From Lamellibrachia columna (Eukaryota; Annelida; Polychaeta; Sabellida; Siboglinidae), in assembly GCA_963662155.1 (NCBI GenBank), contig OY759270.1:52534874-52598873 (forward strand): 64,000 nucleotides of DNA. Reading direction: 5' to 3'. The notes under the pieces were generated by a model that worked only from the letters and a program-made list of their open reading frames with translations, had not been told where the DNA came from and did not search any database. Below, piece by piece: positions 1 through 14,012 of this stretch. Each line of letters opens with the position of its first letter. Position 1 is the stretch's first letter. The translations under genes and the position numbers were made by a program.

Positions 1-1398
1 ACAAGATGCAGTAACATACCATATCTCAACTTGAACAAGATGCAGTAACGTACCATCACCTCAACTTGAACAAGATGCAGTAACACACCATCACCTCAAC
101 TTGAACAAGATGCAGTAACGTACCATCACTTCAACTTGAACAAGATGCAGTAACATACCATCACCTCAACATGAACAAGATGCAGTAACATACCATCACC
201 TCAACTTGAACAAGATGCAGTAACATACCATCACCTCAACTTGAACAAGATGCAGTAACGTACCGTCATGTCAACTTGAACAAGATGCAGTAACACACCA
301 TCACTTCAACTTGAACAAGATGCAGTAACGTACCATCACCTCAACTTGAACAAGATGCAGTAACGTACCATCACCTCAACTTGAACAAGATGCAGTAACA
401 TACTATCACCTCAACTTGAACAAGATGCAGTAACATACCATCACCTCAACTTGAACAAGATGCAGTAACGTACCGTCATGTCAACTTGAACAAGATGCAG
501 TAACACACCATCACTTCAACTTGAACAAGATGCCGTAACATACCATCACATCAACTTGAACAAGATGCAGTAACGTACCATCACCTCAACTTGAACAAGA
601 TGCAGTAACATACCATCACATCAACTTGAACAAGATGCAGTAACGTACCATACCTGAACTTGAACAAGATGCAGTAACGTACCATACCTCAACTTGAACA
701 AGATGCAGTAACACACCATCACCTCAATTTGAACAAGATGCAGTAACACACCATCACCTCAACTTGAACAAGATGTAGTAACACACCATCACCTCAACTT
801 GAACAAGATGCAGTAACGTACCATCACCTCAACTTGAACAAGATTCAGTAACGTACCATACCTGAACTTGAACAAGATGCAGTAACACACCATCACCTCA
901 ACTTGAACAAGATGCAGTAACACACCATCACCTCAACTTGAACAAGATGCAGTAACATACCATCACATCAACTTGAACAAGATGCAGTAACGTACCATAC
1001 CTGAACTTGAACAAGATGCAGTAACGTACCATACCTCAACTTGAACAAGATGCAGTAACACACCATCACCTCAACTTGAACAAGATGCAGTAAAACACCA
1101 TCACCTCAACTTGAACAAGATGCAGTAACATACCATCACATCAACTTGAACAAGATGCAGTAACATACCATCACGTCAACTTGAACAAGATGCAGTAACG
1201 TACCATCACCTCAACTTGAACAAGATGCAGTAACATACAATCACCTCAACTTGAACAAGATGCAGTAACACACCATCACCTCAACTTGAACAAGATGCAG
1301 TAACATACCATCTACTCAACTTGAACAAAATGCAGTAACCTACCATCACCTCAACTTGAACAAGATGCTGTAACATACCATCACCTCAACTTGAACAT
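1..1398. repeat. 35-bp minisatellite in intron 21
   Basis: About 40 tandem copies of a 35-bp unit (ACAAGATGCAGTAACATACC plus 15 bases ending CAACTTGA). Single-base variants are common (ACATACC, ACGTACC, ACACACC) and a few units are one base shorter. The array runs off the window start and begins about 30 bp downstream of the exon 21 donor. On the gene strand each copy carries a donor-like GATG|GTATGT. Confidence 0.97.
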
Positions 1399-1428
1399 GG
1401 TGCAGATAATTTAAAAGATGGCACTGAC

Positions 1429-1587
1429 CGAGAACAGACTATCGCTATCGGTTGACTCAGCATGCTTACGCACATCTCGTACAAACTCGTGCAAAGACAG
1501 CCAGTGATGTTGGTTGTCTGTCGACACAAACACGATTCCAGGAGTTCTGTTGATCTTCTCTCCCAGTTCCGTATGGTAGACGCAGTT
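1429..1587 (-). CDS. ITPR: ITPR-like exon 21 (last in window)
   Basis: 159 nt (53 codons). It encodes [20 protein letters not shown] then [20 protein letters not shown] and [13 protein letters not shown], matching [27 protein letters not shown]. I chose donor TCG|GTCAGT because it keeps phase 0 and the extra residues align. An internal GTAAGC after GATGTGC is an alternative donor. The frame stops within 15 nt after the chosen donor. Confidence 0.87.
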
Positions 1588-4500
1588 CTAGATGGACAAT
1601 GAATACAACATGTTTTGGGTGACAAACACTGGCTCCAGTGAATACATTCATTCAATTGATTACTCATCTAAGGTAGTTAGCAGTAGAATTGACTAAACTG
1701 CGTCATGAATGCTTCTGAAGTGGCTCACGAGAGATGGAGTCTACAGCAGTTTACTTTCCCTGGGATAGAAACAAAATAGAAGGGACCAACAGCCTTTAGT
1801 GCCTCTTCCGGAAGAAACGGGCAAAATGAGGTGAACAAAGTTGCCTAAACTTCGAAACATCAGCATGATGGCCTTGAACCCTTGTCCTCTCAATCAAGAG
1901 TCTGGCGCCCCTAAACTCTGAGCTGCTGCACCCCACATGAAGGCAAGACACAAACACTGGACAAGAGCATCACTAGAATCAGTGGATGACACACACACAG
2001 GGCAGCAATAGTTATCTCTTAAAGTACACATATTTTATCCCAAACACACCAAATAATATTCAGATTGCTTTGCTTCTGATCGATGTGAAATTGCTTCAGA
2101 TAAAGTTAAACAAACCTACCTTCTGATCCTGCATCAGCCAGGCTTTGGTGATGTATGTCTGGTTGTCAGAGATGGACACACCATCGCATATACAGAGCAC
2201 ACTCAGTAAGTCGAGGTAGCAGTAATTCTAGCAATCCAAACACAAATACAGGTTTATTAAAACAGCACCCATCTGAGAAGGTAGGCATGTCTGGTGAACA
2301 GCAACACGTTGGTAAATGCAAGAAGTAAGCTAATACCATAATTTTCCATGTATAATTTGCATTTATTCCATACATTTTTTACTTAATATTCTAGTAACAA
2401 GGCAAAAACTTTTTTGTCAGACAGAATACGTGGTAATCAGGAACTATAGATTGGCCTAAATTATTTCTGCCATTAATTTTTTCATGTGCCAATTCAACTA
2501 GTCCATGTGTAAAAAAACATATTCTTAAAACATATTGTCTTTTTTGTGCACTTCTGCAGTCCAAATAGCGTCAAGGAGTGAGTGATAACATGAGCTGATA
2601 ATGCTCATGGGAGAAGATGTTGATACCAGGCATGGATCAAATAATTTGGAAAGTTAATTAATTAAAGTACAATTAACTCAGAAATTTCCCAATTAAATTA
2701 AATTAAACTCACACATTTATCAGGTAAATTAAATTAAATTAACCTCCCAAATTGTTCAGTTAAATTAAATTAACAATTAACAATTAAAATTACTTTCAAT
2801 TAACTTCAATTAAATTACCAATATCATATGATTCGTTTGTTTTACCAAATGGTCACTGCACTTGCCACCCATACAAACAGTCCTTGTGGGCACCATGGAA
2901 GTCACTACTCCCAAGAAGATTACTGCTAACAATTCCCATGCAAGATAACAAGACAAACAAGAAGCCATTATCTTCTACGGGGGGGGGGGGGGTTAAATGG
3001 CGTCCCTGTCTGCAACATGGCAAGCAAGTTAATGAAACGTAATTACATTGCACAAATGTCTCTAAACTTGAAAACACAACTTGAAAGCACATTTTGAAAA
3101 TTTAAGTTAAATATTGTGATGTGGATTCGACACCAGAAAGAGGAGTTGAACATCAGGTTGGATTGTAAGGAGATCAAGCAAGTGGATGGCTTTGTGTACC
3201 TTGGAGGAATGGTTATGGAGGATGGGTATCCAGAGGTAGAAGTGCGACGTCGGACACAAGCGGAAGCAAATGCTTGGAGAAAGGTAGAGGGAGTCATGTT
3301 GAACAGAAAAATTTCGAAAAAGCTGAAAGGGCAAGTCCTGATTACGTGTGTTACACCAGCTTGCCTGTACGGTTTGGAGACCGTTGACAGAACAACAACA
3401 ACAGAAGCTGCAAATTTGTGAGAATAACTGGGTTCATTGAATAACAAGAACAAAGAGGGTGGAGAGAAGAATGATGAACGACCTAAGGAAAGAGGTTGGG
3501 ATGCAATGCAGCCTAACAGGAAGATTGATGGGAAGCAGGATGAGGTGGGCAGGCCACTTGGTAAGGATGGATGCAAGCAAACTAGCAAAGAGAGCAGAGG
3601 TGGAAAAACATCAAGGACGCAGGAAAAGGGGAAGGCCACAGCTGAGATGGGAGGACTGTGTGAGGAGGGACATGAGAAGATTGGGTGAGAATGAAAGATG
3701 GAGAGAGGGGGCGGCTGATAGAAAACTATGGAAAGAACAGAAAGATTTACTCGACAATACTTTACCTGACCCTCACCCCTGTACAGAAGGGCACAAGGAG
3801 GAAGAGCAACAATTGTATTGCAGGATTTCGTTCACTTTTCACATTTGTCATGTGGGATTATGTCTAAAAAACTCCACATACACTTTGTACTGAATCCCCT
3901 TGGAAGCAAGAGGAGGCAATACTCATAATACAGCTGTAACACCAGGCCAGGCACACTCACAGTTCAGCTTACTCACTGTTTGACATTGGCTGGACATTGA
4001 CACTGTTCAAACAACTGCCTGGACCTGACTAGAAGCTTTCTTTGACATTGGTTGGGTGAACTTGGGTCACTGGCCCAGTGGCTGTGTCTAAGGGGCACTA
4101 TGATCATCAAAGCTTATTCATACTCCTGACAGCAAGCCAGTGGCAGTCACCACCGGATCGCATAAAATAATATACTCAATGAAAAAGTTAACTGAAAGTT
4201 AATTGTAATTTTTAAAATTAAATTAAATTAACATCTTCCAGTAAAGTTAATTAATTAAATTAAATTAATGTGTGATTTTCTAGAAAGTTGATTAATTAAA
4301 TTAAATTAAATTAATTTAATTGAGCAAGTCTATGAATCAATGTGTTTGTGAGTGATGCATTACCTTGCTCACTCTGAGCAGGTCTGTGAATTCATCCATG
4401 TGTGTGTGACAGATATGATATGAATGGTGACCTGAATGGTGAGGTGACAACATTAGCGGAACTAATGTCCCATATTTCATGGCGAGGTGACCATATTACT

Positions 4501-7500
4501 AAGGTCACCATAAAGGGAGGTTCGACTGTTACCTTTTCCTTCCTGAGCAGGTCTATGAAGTTGTCAATGTGTTTGTGAGTGATGCGGTCAACTATCTTCC
4601 TGTTGTCCTTCACCAGCTGCATGACCATCTTGGCCGCATTCAGCCCAATGTCCCCCTGGGTCAAACACAACACAACATTAATTTGTTATAACGCCCAATC
4701 AAGATTTCTCTGAGGCGCTCTACATACATGCAATCATAACTTACAATTATATTAAAAACAATGCCAACAATAAATATTATAAAATATTGTCCATGGGAAT
4801 TTTTTTTAATAAAAATAGTCCTACTATAAATAATAAAATAACAATAAATGCATACACACACGTCCATGTACAACAGGTCCTCTAAAAGGATGTGTTTTTA
4901 AGTGTTCTATACTGTGGTGATAATTGATAGTTTGTGTAACATAAGGAAACATATCTTGCCACTTTTGTTTGGTAGACAATTTAGTTGCGTTGTAATTAAG
5001 TCGAGACCATATCAAGTAATTCAAAGATATCATACCTGGTAAGAGATCATACCTGGTAAGAGATCACACCCGGTAAGAGATCACACCCGGTAAGAGATCA
5101 CACCCGGTAAGAGATCATACCTGGTAAGAGATCTCACCTGGTAAGAGATCACACCTGGTAAGAGATCACACCTGGTAAGAGATCACACCTAGTAAGAGAT
5201 CATACCTGGTAAGAGATCTCACCTGGTAAGAGATCACACCTGGTAAGAGATCATACCTGGTAAGAGATCTCACCTGGTAAGAGATCACACCTGGTAAGAG
5301 ATCACACCTGGTAAGAGATCATACCTGGTAAGAGATCATACCTGGTAAGAGATCACACCTGGTAAGAGATCTCACCTGGTAAGAGATCACACCTGGTAAG
5401 AGATCACACCCGGTAAGAGATCACACCCGGTAAGAGATCACACCCGGTAAGAGATCACACCTGGTAAGAGATCACACCTGGTAAGAGATCATACCTGGTA
5501 AGAGATCTCACTTGGTAAGAGATCTCACCTGGTAAGAGATCACACCTGGTAAGAGATCACACCTGGTAAGAGATCACACCCGGTAAGAGATCTCACCCGG
5601 TAAGAGATCACACCTGGTAAGAGATCACACCCGGTAAGAGATCACACCTGGTAAGAGATCTCACCTGGTAAGAGATCACACCTGGTAAGAGATCATACCT
5701 GGTAAGAGATCACACCTGGTAAGAGATCATACCTGATAAGAGATCACACCTGGTAAGAGATCACACCTGGTAAGAGATCACACCTGGTAAGAGATCACAC
5801 CTGGTAAGAGATCACACCTGGTAAGAGATCATACCTGGTAAGAGATCACACCTGGTAAGAGATCATACCTGATAAGAGATCACACCTGGTAAGAGATCAC
5901 ACCTGGTAAGAGATCACACCTGGTAAGAGATCACACCTGGTAAGAGATCACACCCGGTAACAGATCATACCTGGTAAGAGATCACACTCAGTAAGAGATC
6001 TCACCTGGTAAGAGATCTCACCTGGTAAGAGATCACACCTGGTAAGAGATCATACCTGGTAAGAGATCGCACCTGGTAAGAGATCACACCTGGTAAGAGA
6101 TCATACCTGGTAAGAGATCACATCTGGTAAGAGGTCATACTTGGTAAGAGATCACACCTGGTAAGAGATCATACCTGGCAAGAGATTACACCTAGTAAGG
6201 GATCATACCTAGAATGAGATCATATCTGGTAAGAGACCATACCTGGTAAGAGGTCATACCTGGTAAGAGATCATACCTAGAAAGAGATCATACCTGGTAA
6301 GAGATGACACCTAGTAAGGGATCATACCTAGAATGAGATCACACCTAGTAAGGGATCATACCTAGAATGAGATCATACCTGGTAAGAGACCATACCTGGT
6401 AAGAGGTCATACCTGGTAAGAGATCATACCTAGAAAGAGATCATACCTGGTAAGAGATCATACCTGGTAAGAGATCACACCTGGTAAGAGATCTCACCTG
6501 GTAAGAGATCACACCTGGTAAGAGATCACACCTGGTAAGAGATCACACCTGGTAAGAGATCACACCCGGTAAGAGATCACACCTGGTAAGAGATCACACC
6601 TGGTAAGATATCATACCTGGTAAGAGATCTCACTTGGTAAGAGATCTCACCTGGTAAGAGATCACACCTGGTAAGAGATCACACCTGGTAAGAGATCACA
6701 CCCGGTAAGAGATCTCACCCGGTAAGAGATCACACCTGGTAAGAGATCATACCTGGTAAGAGATCACACCCGGTAAGAGATCACACCTGGTAAGAGATCT
6801 CACCTGGTAAGAGATCACACCTGGTAAGAGATCATACCTGGTAAGAGATCACACCTGGTAAGAGATCATACCTGATAAGAGATCACACCTGGTAAGAGAT
6901 CACACCTGGTAAGAGATCACACCTGGTAAGAGATCACACCTGGTAAGAGATCACACCTGGTAAGAGATCATACCTGGTAAGAGATCATACCTGGTAAGAG
7001 ATCACACCTGGTAAGAGATCTCACCTGGTAAGAGATCACACCTGGTAAGAGATCACACCTGGTAAGAGATCACACCTGGTAAGAGATCACACCCGGTAAG
7101 AGATCACACCTGGTAAGAGATCACACCTGGTAAGAGATCATACCTGGTAAGAGATCTCACTTGGTAAGAGATCTCACCTGGTAAGAGATCACACCTGGTA
7201 AGAGATCACACCTGGTAAGAGATCACACCCGGTAAGAGATCTCACCCGGTAAGAGATCACACCTGGTAAGAGATCACACCTGGTAAGAGATCTCACCCGG
7301 TAAGAGATCTCACCCGGTAAGAGATCACACCTGGTAAGAGATCATACCTGGTAAGAGATCACACCCGGTAAGAGATCACACCTGGTAAGAGATCTCACCT
7401 GGTAAGAGATCATACCTGGTAAGAGATCACACCTGGTAAGAGATCATACCTGATAAGAGATCACACCTGGTAAGAGATCACACCTGGTAAGAGATCACAC

Positions 7501-10500
7501 CTGGTAAGAGATCACACCTGGTAAGAGATCACACCCGGTAACAGATCATACCTGGTAAGAGATCACACTCAGTAAGAGATCTCACCTGGTAAGAGATCTC
7601 ACCTGGTAAGAGATCACACCTGGTAAGAGATCATACCTGGTAAGAGATCACACCTGGTAAGAGATCACACCTGGTAAGAGATCATACCTGGTAAGAGATC
7701 ACATCTGGTAAGAGGTCATACTTGGTAAGAGATCACACCCGGTAAGAGATCATACCTGGCAAGAGATTACACCTAGTAAGGGATCATACCTAGAATGAGA
7801 TCATACCTGGTAAGAGACCATACCTGGTAAGAGGTCATACCTGGTAAGAGATCATACCTAGAAAGAGATCATACCTGGTAAGAGATGACACCTAGTAAGG
7901 GATCATACCTAGAATGAGATCACACCTAGTAAGGGATCATACCTAGAATGAGATCATACCTGGTAAGAGACCATACCTGGTAAGAGGTCATACCTGGTAA
8001 GAGATCATACCTAGAAAGAGATCATACCTGGTAAGAGATCATACCTGGTAAGAGATCTCACCTGGTAAGAGATCACACCTGGTAAGAGATCACACCTGGT
8101 AAGAGATCACACCTGGTAAGAGATCACACCCGGTAAGAGATCACACCTGGTAAGAGATCACACCTGGTAAGATATCATACCTGGTAAGAGATCTCACTTG
8201 GTAAGAGATCTCACCTGGTAAGAGATCACACCTGGTAAGAGATCACACCTGGTAAGAGATCACACCTGGTAAGAGATCACACCCGGTAAGAGATCTCACC
8301 CGGTAAGAGATCACACCTGGTAAGAGATCATACCTGGTAAGAGATCACACCCGGTAAGAGATCACACCTGGTAAGAGATCTCACCTGGTAAGAGATCACA
8401 CCTGGTAAGAGATCATACCTGGTAAGAGATCACACCTGGTAAGAGATCATACCTGATAAGAGATCACACCTGGTAAGAGATCACACCTGGTAAGAGATCA
8501 CACCTGGTAAGAGATCACACCTGGTAAGAGATCACACCTGGTAAGAGATCATACCTGGTAAGAGATCACACCTGGTAAGAGATCTCACCTGGTAAGAGAT
8601 CACACCTGGTAAGAGATCACACCTGGTAAGAGATCACACCTGGTAAGAGATCACACCCGGTAAGAGATCACACCTGGTAAGAGATCACACCTGGTAAGAG
8701 ATCATACCTGGTAAGAGATCTCACTTGGTAAGAGATCTCACCTGGTAAGAGATCACACCTGGTAAGAGATCACACCTGGTAAGAGATCACACCCGGTAAG
8801 AGATCTCACCCGGTAAGAGATCACACCTGGTAAGAGATCACACCTGGTAAGAGATCACACCCGGTAAGAGATCTCACCCGGTAAGAGATCACACCTGGTA
8901 AGAGATCATACCTGGTAAGAGATCACACCCGGTAAGAGATCACACCTGGTAAGAGATCTCACCTGGTAAGAGATCATACCTGGTAAGAGATCACACCTGG
9001 TAAGAGATCATACCTGATAAGAGATCACACCTGGTAAGAGATCACACCTGGTAAGAGATCACATCTGGTAAGAGATCACACCTGGTAAGAGATCACACCC
9101 GGTAACAGATCATACCTGGTAAGAGATCACACTCAGTAAGAGATCTCACCTGGTAAGAGATCTCACCTGGTAAGAGATCACACCTGGTAAGAGATCATAC
9201 CTGGTAAGAGATCACACCTGGTAAGAGATCACACCTGGTAAGAGATCATACCTGGTAAGAGATCACATCTGGTAAGAGGTCATACTTGGTAAGAGATCAC
9301 ACCCGGTAAGAGATCATACCTGGCAAGAGATTACACCTAGTAAGGGATCATACCTAGAATGAGATCATACCTGGTAAGAGACCATACCTGGTAAGAGGTC
9401 ATACCTGGTAAGAGATCATACCTAGAAAGAGATCATACCTGGTAAGAGATGACACCTAGTAAGGGATCATACCTAGAATGAGATCACACCTAGTAAGGGA
9501 TCATACCTAGAATGAGATCATACCTGGTAAGGGATCATACCTAGAATGAGATCATACCTGGTAAGGGATCATACCTAGAAAGAGATCATACCTAATAAGA
9601 GATCATACCTGGTAAGAGATCTGGGTGTTGAAGAAGTCAATATGCTTGGCAATGTACAGTTCGTTCTTCCGACTGTTGCCCACTAAGTACGTGTAGAGGA
9701 CTTCGTAGCACTTCACCAGCAGCTTAACCATGTGACTGAAGCAGATGGCAGGAATGTAGCAAGTAAAAGGTGTGAGATAGTCATCATAAGCCAGGACATA
9801 CTGTGTTATAGAAACAAGTGATGCATGCATTGGATTGCAATTAATGTTTTATTTTACAGGAATAATCCACATTATCTAAGAAATTTTAACAACATTAGGA
9901 TCTTGTGACATGTGTTACAGATGAGATACCAAGCTGAAACAGGATCTGATATAAAATACCTAAATCCATTGTTACTAATGCAGGACACACTTGATTTCGG
10001 CAGATGACGTGAAAATCTGACTACATTTGGCCACAAAATGACTTTGCAGTGTGGAGAATATATCTATTTATCATTAGAACAGTTCATTTCAGTTTCCCTG
10101 ATGCAGGCACATGGACTTACCGATGGTCAGCACTGCCACGGTATGGAATCTGTAGGAGTTTCACCAGCAGCTCGACAATCTGCAACATCACAGACTAGAG
10201 AACAAAATAGTCGATGGAAAGACAGCTCTGTTTCACTTGAACAAACTGCTGTAGAAAACGAAAATTTTGAATTTATATCTTATAAATAATTTTTCGTAAC
10301 AATTAAATAACATTCAACCATGTGGATGCATTTGTTCATAACCCATTACTGATATTGCTAAATTGCTAATACATACCCTCAGATTACGGACGAGTTTCTG
10401 GCGTTCCTTGTTTGGCACATCGTTTACAATCATGAAGGTGTTCAACTCCTGAAGCACCTGTAGGTCCACAATTTAGATCATTATTGAACATTTCTCGGGA

Positions 10501-13500
10501 TAGTTTGTTTCCATGATCAAACAATTCTTATATCCAAAATGTTTTTTATTTACAGTCCACCATCAACAAGTCCGCCCTCACAGACCCCACCACCACTGAG
10601 AACCATCTGATAGACTGGGAATGAGTAGTAGACAGGGAGATAGGGAGTCCCACAGAAGGAGAAGACGTGAAAGAAGTGATATGGATACGGAAGACAGAGA
10701 TCAACCGAGATGAGGGGAACTATGAACTTCCACATGTCTACAATGATGAAGTCATCCTACCAGGGCATCATCGTCATTAGTTCTGATGAAGCCATCTTGA
10801 CAAGGCGGCAAAAACTCGACAGGTAAATAAGATACCTTTGGGGTATGATAAAAGAATTGTTTGATTACAACTTAGATGACTGTTTTTAGGGGAAAACATC
10901 GCACAGGCAAATGATCTAAGTAGGAGTTGGGCAGTCTTCATTTCATAAACATTCCACCATAATGTGGTTGAGATCTTCTCCAATTTCTGATGACAGCATG
11001 AGTGGCATTCTATTTCTACAATAATATATATAATTATGACATTTATTTTATTTGCGGAATATGCTTATAACAAATATGTGCACTACAGAATTCGATTATA
11101 ACCATGATATTAAAATCAGCCTTTAACAAGCCTGCTTGGTTGTATTAAAAACATCACATCAGCCAAATAAATTACGAGGGCTAGTAATGACAAAAGCAGA
11201 ACATTTACCTGAACAATCTCATGTGTCTGCTTTGCCTTAAGTATCATTCCTCTTGCCTTCTGCAAATCAACATAACCCAGGAAGTAATCAGTGCAAGTCC
11301 AAGTTTACCTACTCACACTGTTAAGTATCATTCCTCTTGCCTTCTGCAAATCAACATAACCCAGTAAGTAATCAGTGCAAGTCCAAGTTTACCAACTCAC
11401 ACTGTTAAGTATCATTCCTCTTGCCTTCTGCAAATCAACATAACCCAGTAAGTAATCAGTGCAAGTCCAAGTTTACCAACTCACACTGTTAAGTATCATT
11501 CCTCTTGCCTTCTGCAAATCAACATAACACAGTAAATAATCAGTGCAAGTCCAAGTTTACCAACTCACACTGTTAAGTATCATTCCTCTTGCCTTCTGCA
11601 AATCAACATAACCCAGTAAATAATCAGTGCAAGTCCAAGTTTACCAACTCACACTGTTAAGTATCATTCCTCTTGCCTTCTGCAAATCAACATAACCCAG
11701 TAAATAATCACTGCAAGTCCAAGTTTACCAACTCACACTGTTAAGTATCATTCCTCTTGCCTTCTGCAAATCAACATAACACAGTAAGTAATCAGTGCAA
11801 GTCCAAGTTTACCAACTCACACTGTTAAGTATCATTCCTCTTGCCTTCTGCAAATCAACATAACACAGTAAATAATCAGTGCAAGTCCAAGTTTACCAAC
11901 TCACACTGTTAAGTATCATTCCTCTTGCCTTCTGCAAATCAACATAACCCAGTAAATAATCAGTGCAAGTCCAAGTTTACCAACTCACACTGTGAAGTAT
12001 CATTCCTCTTGCCTTCTGCAAATCAACATAACCCAGTAAATAATCAGTGCAAGTCCAAGTTTACCAACTCACACTGTTAAGTATCATTCCTCTTGCCTTC
12101 TGCAAATCAACATAACACAGTAAGTAATCAGTGCAAGTCCAAGTTTACCAACTCACACTGTTAAGTATCATTCCTCTTGCCTTCTGCAAATCAACATAAC
12201 ACAGTAAGTAATCAGTGAAAGTCCAAGTTTACCAACTCACACTGTTAAGTATCATTCCTCTTGCCTTCTGCAAATCAACATAACCCAGTAAGTAATCAGT
12301 GCAAGTCCTATGTCAAACGTCCACCAAATGCTTCATGATTTTTTTAATGTGAAGTTGCCATTGTCACTGCGCTACCAATTTGACTGGGTAGTGCAAGGAG
12401 TCATATGTTCTTTGACTGGGTAGTGCAAGGAGTCATATGTTCTTTGACTGGGTAGTGCAAGGAGTCATATGTTCTTTGACTGGGTAGTGCAAGGAGTCAT
12501 ATGTTCTTTGACTGGGTAGTGCAAGGAGTCATATGTTCTTTGACTGGGTAGTGCAAGGAGTCATATGTTCTTTGACTGGGTAGTGCAAGGAGTCATATGT
12601 TCTTTGACTGGGTAGTGCAAGGAGTCATATGTTCTTTCAGTGGTTGCCTTTTTGTCCTGATAAACTTCAGATGTTCAACAATTACATTAGTTCAGCGTAT
12701 CAATAGTTAGACACAGGGGATTTACCACACTGTTACAATAAATCTGTCTTTGAAAAAAATCTTTGATTTCAACAACACTATGATATTTTATTTCTCCACA
12801 TTTATATTACATGCAGATAAATCAACATTTTTTATTTGCACAGAAACAATAAAAATCTACTCACATCTGCAATGAGTTTTTGCAAAAACGGCACCATGCC
12901 TGCTTCGTAGTTAAAGATCTCAACATGGTCGTCTGCCACTCTCTGAATGGTGAAGGCATCATCATATCGCATTTCCTTCGACACGCTGATCTGCAGACAT
13001 TACAAGAATGGCCGATATTAAACAGAGTAGGACGGAAGAGTGGTAATCAAGTTGGAATAGCCTCTCAGTCAGTGTCTGCCCATCTGGGTGGAGCCAGTCT
13101 GAATGGATCCTTCTTGTCTGAATGGATCCTTCTTGTCTGAGTTGAGCTTACCTGAGTAGGGGAGACTACCTGTCTGTGTGGAGCCTACCTGTCTGAGTGA
13201 ACCCTATCTGTTTGGGTGGACCTTACCTGTCTGAATGGAGCCTATCTATCTGGATGGAGCCTATCTATCTGGATGGAGCCTACCTGTCTGAGTGGACCCT
13301 ATCTGTTTGGGTGGACCTTACCTGTCTGAATGGAGCCTATATGTCTGGATGGAGCCTACCTGTCTGAGTGGACCCTATCTGTTTGGGTGGACCTTACCTG
13401 TCTGAGTGGAGCCTATCTGTCTGGATGGAGACTACCTGTCTGAGTGGACCCTATCTGTTTGGGTGGACCTTACCTGTCTGAATGGAGCCTACATGTCTGG

Positions 13501-13924
13501 ATGGAGCCTACCTGTCTGAGTGGACCCTATCTGTTTGGGTGGACCTTACCTGTCTGAATGGAGCCTATCTGTCTGGGTGGAGCCTACCTGTCTGAATGGA
13601 GTCTACCCAACTGAATTACCTGTCTGAATGGACTAGGCTATATATCATGGGTTCAGCAACATATCTGGTTTGTGTTGTAGAGCTCACACTGCTGTTGTAG
13701 AGCTCACACTGCTGTTGTAGAGCTCACACTGCTGTTGTAGAGCTCACACTGCTGTTGTATAGCTCACACTGCTGTTGTAGAGCTCACACTGCTGTTGTAG
13801 AGCTCACACTGCTGTTGTTGTTGTTGTTGTTACCATAGTTGCTGCATGATAAGCAGTCCATTTTCCAATAATAAATGTCATCATCATCAGTTCTCTCTAA
13901 CAGTTACATTGGACTTGTGTTGGT

Positions 13925-14012
<88 letters not shown>

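Noticed and set aside
5026..9611. CRISPR array
   Set aside because: There are no spacers. The 17-bp units are directly adjacent, and the context is an animal gene intron.
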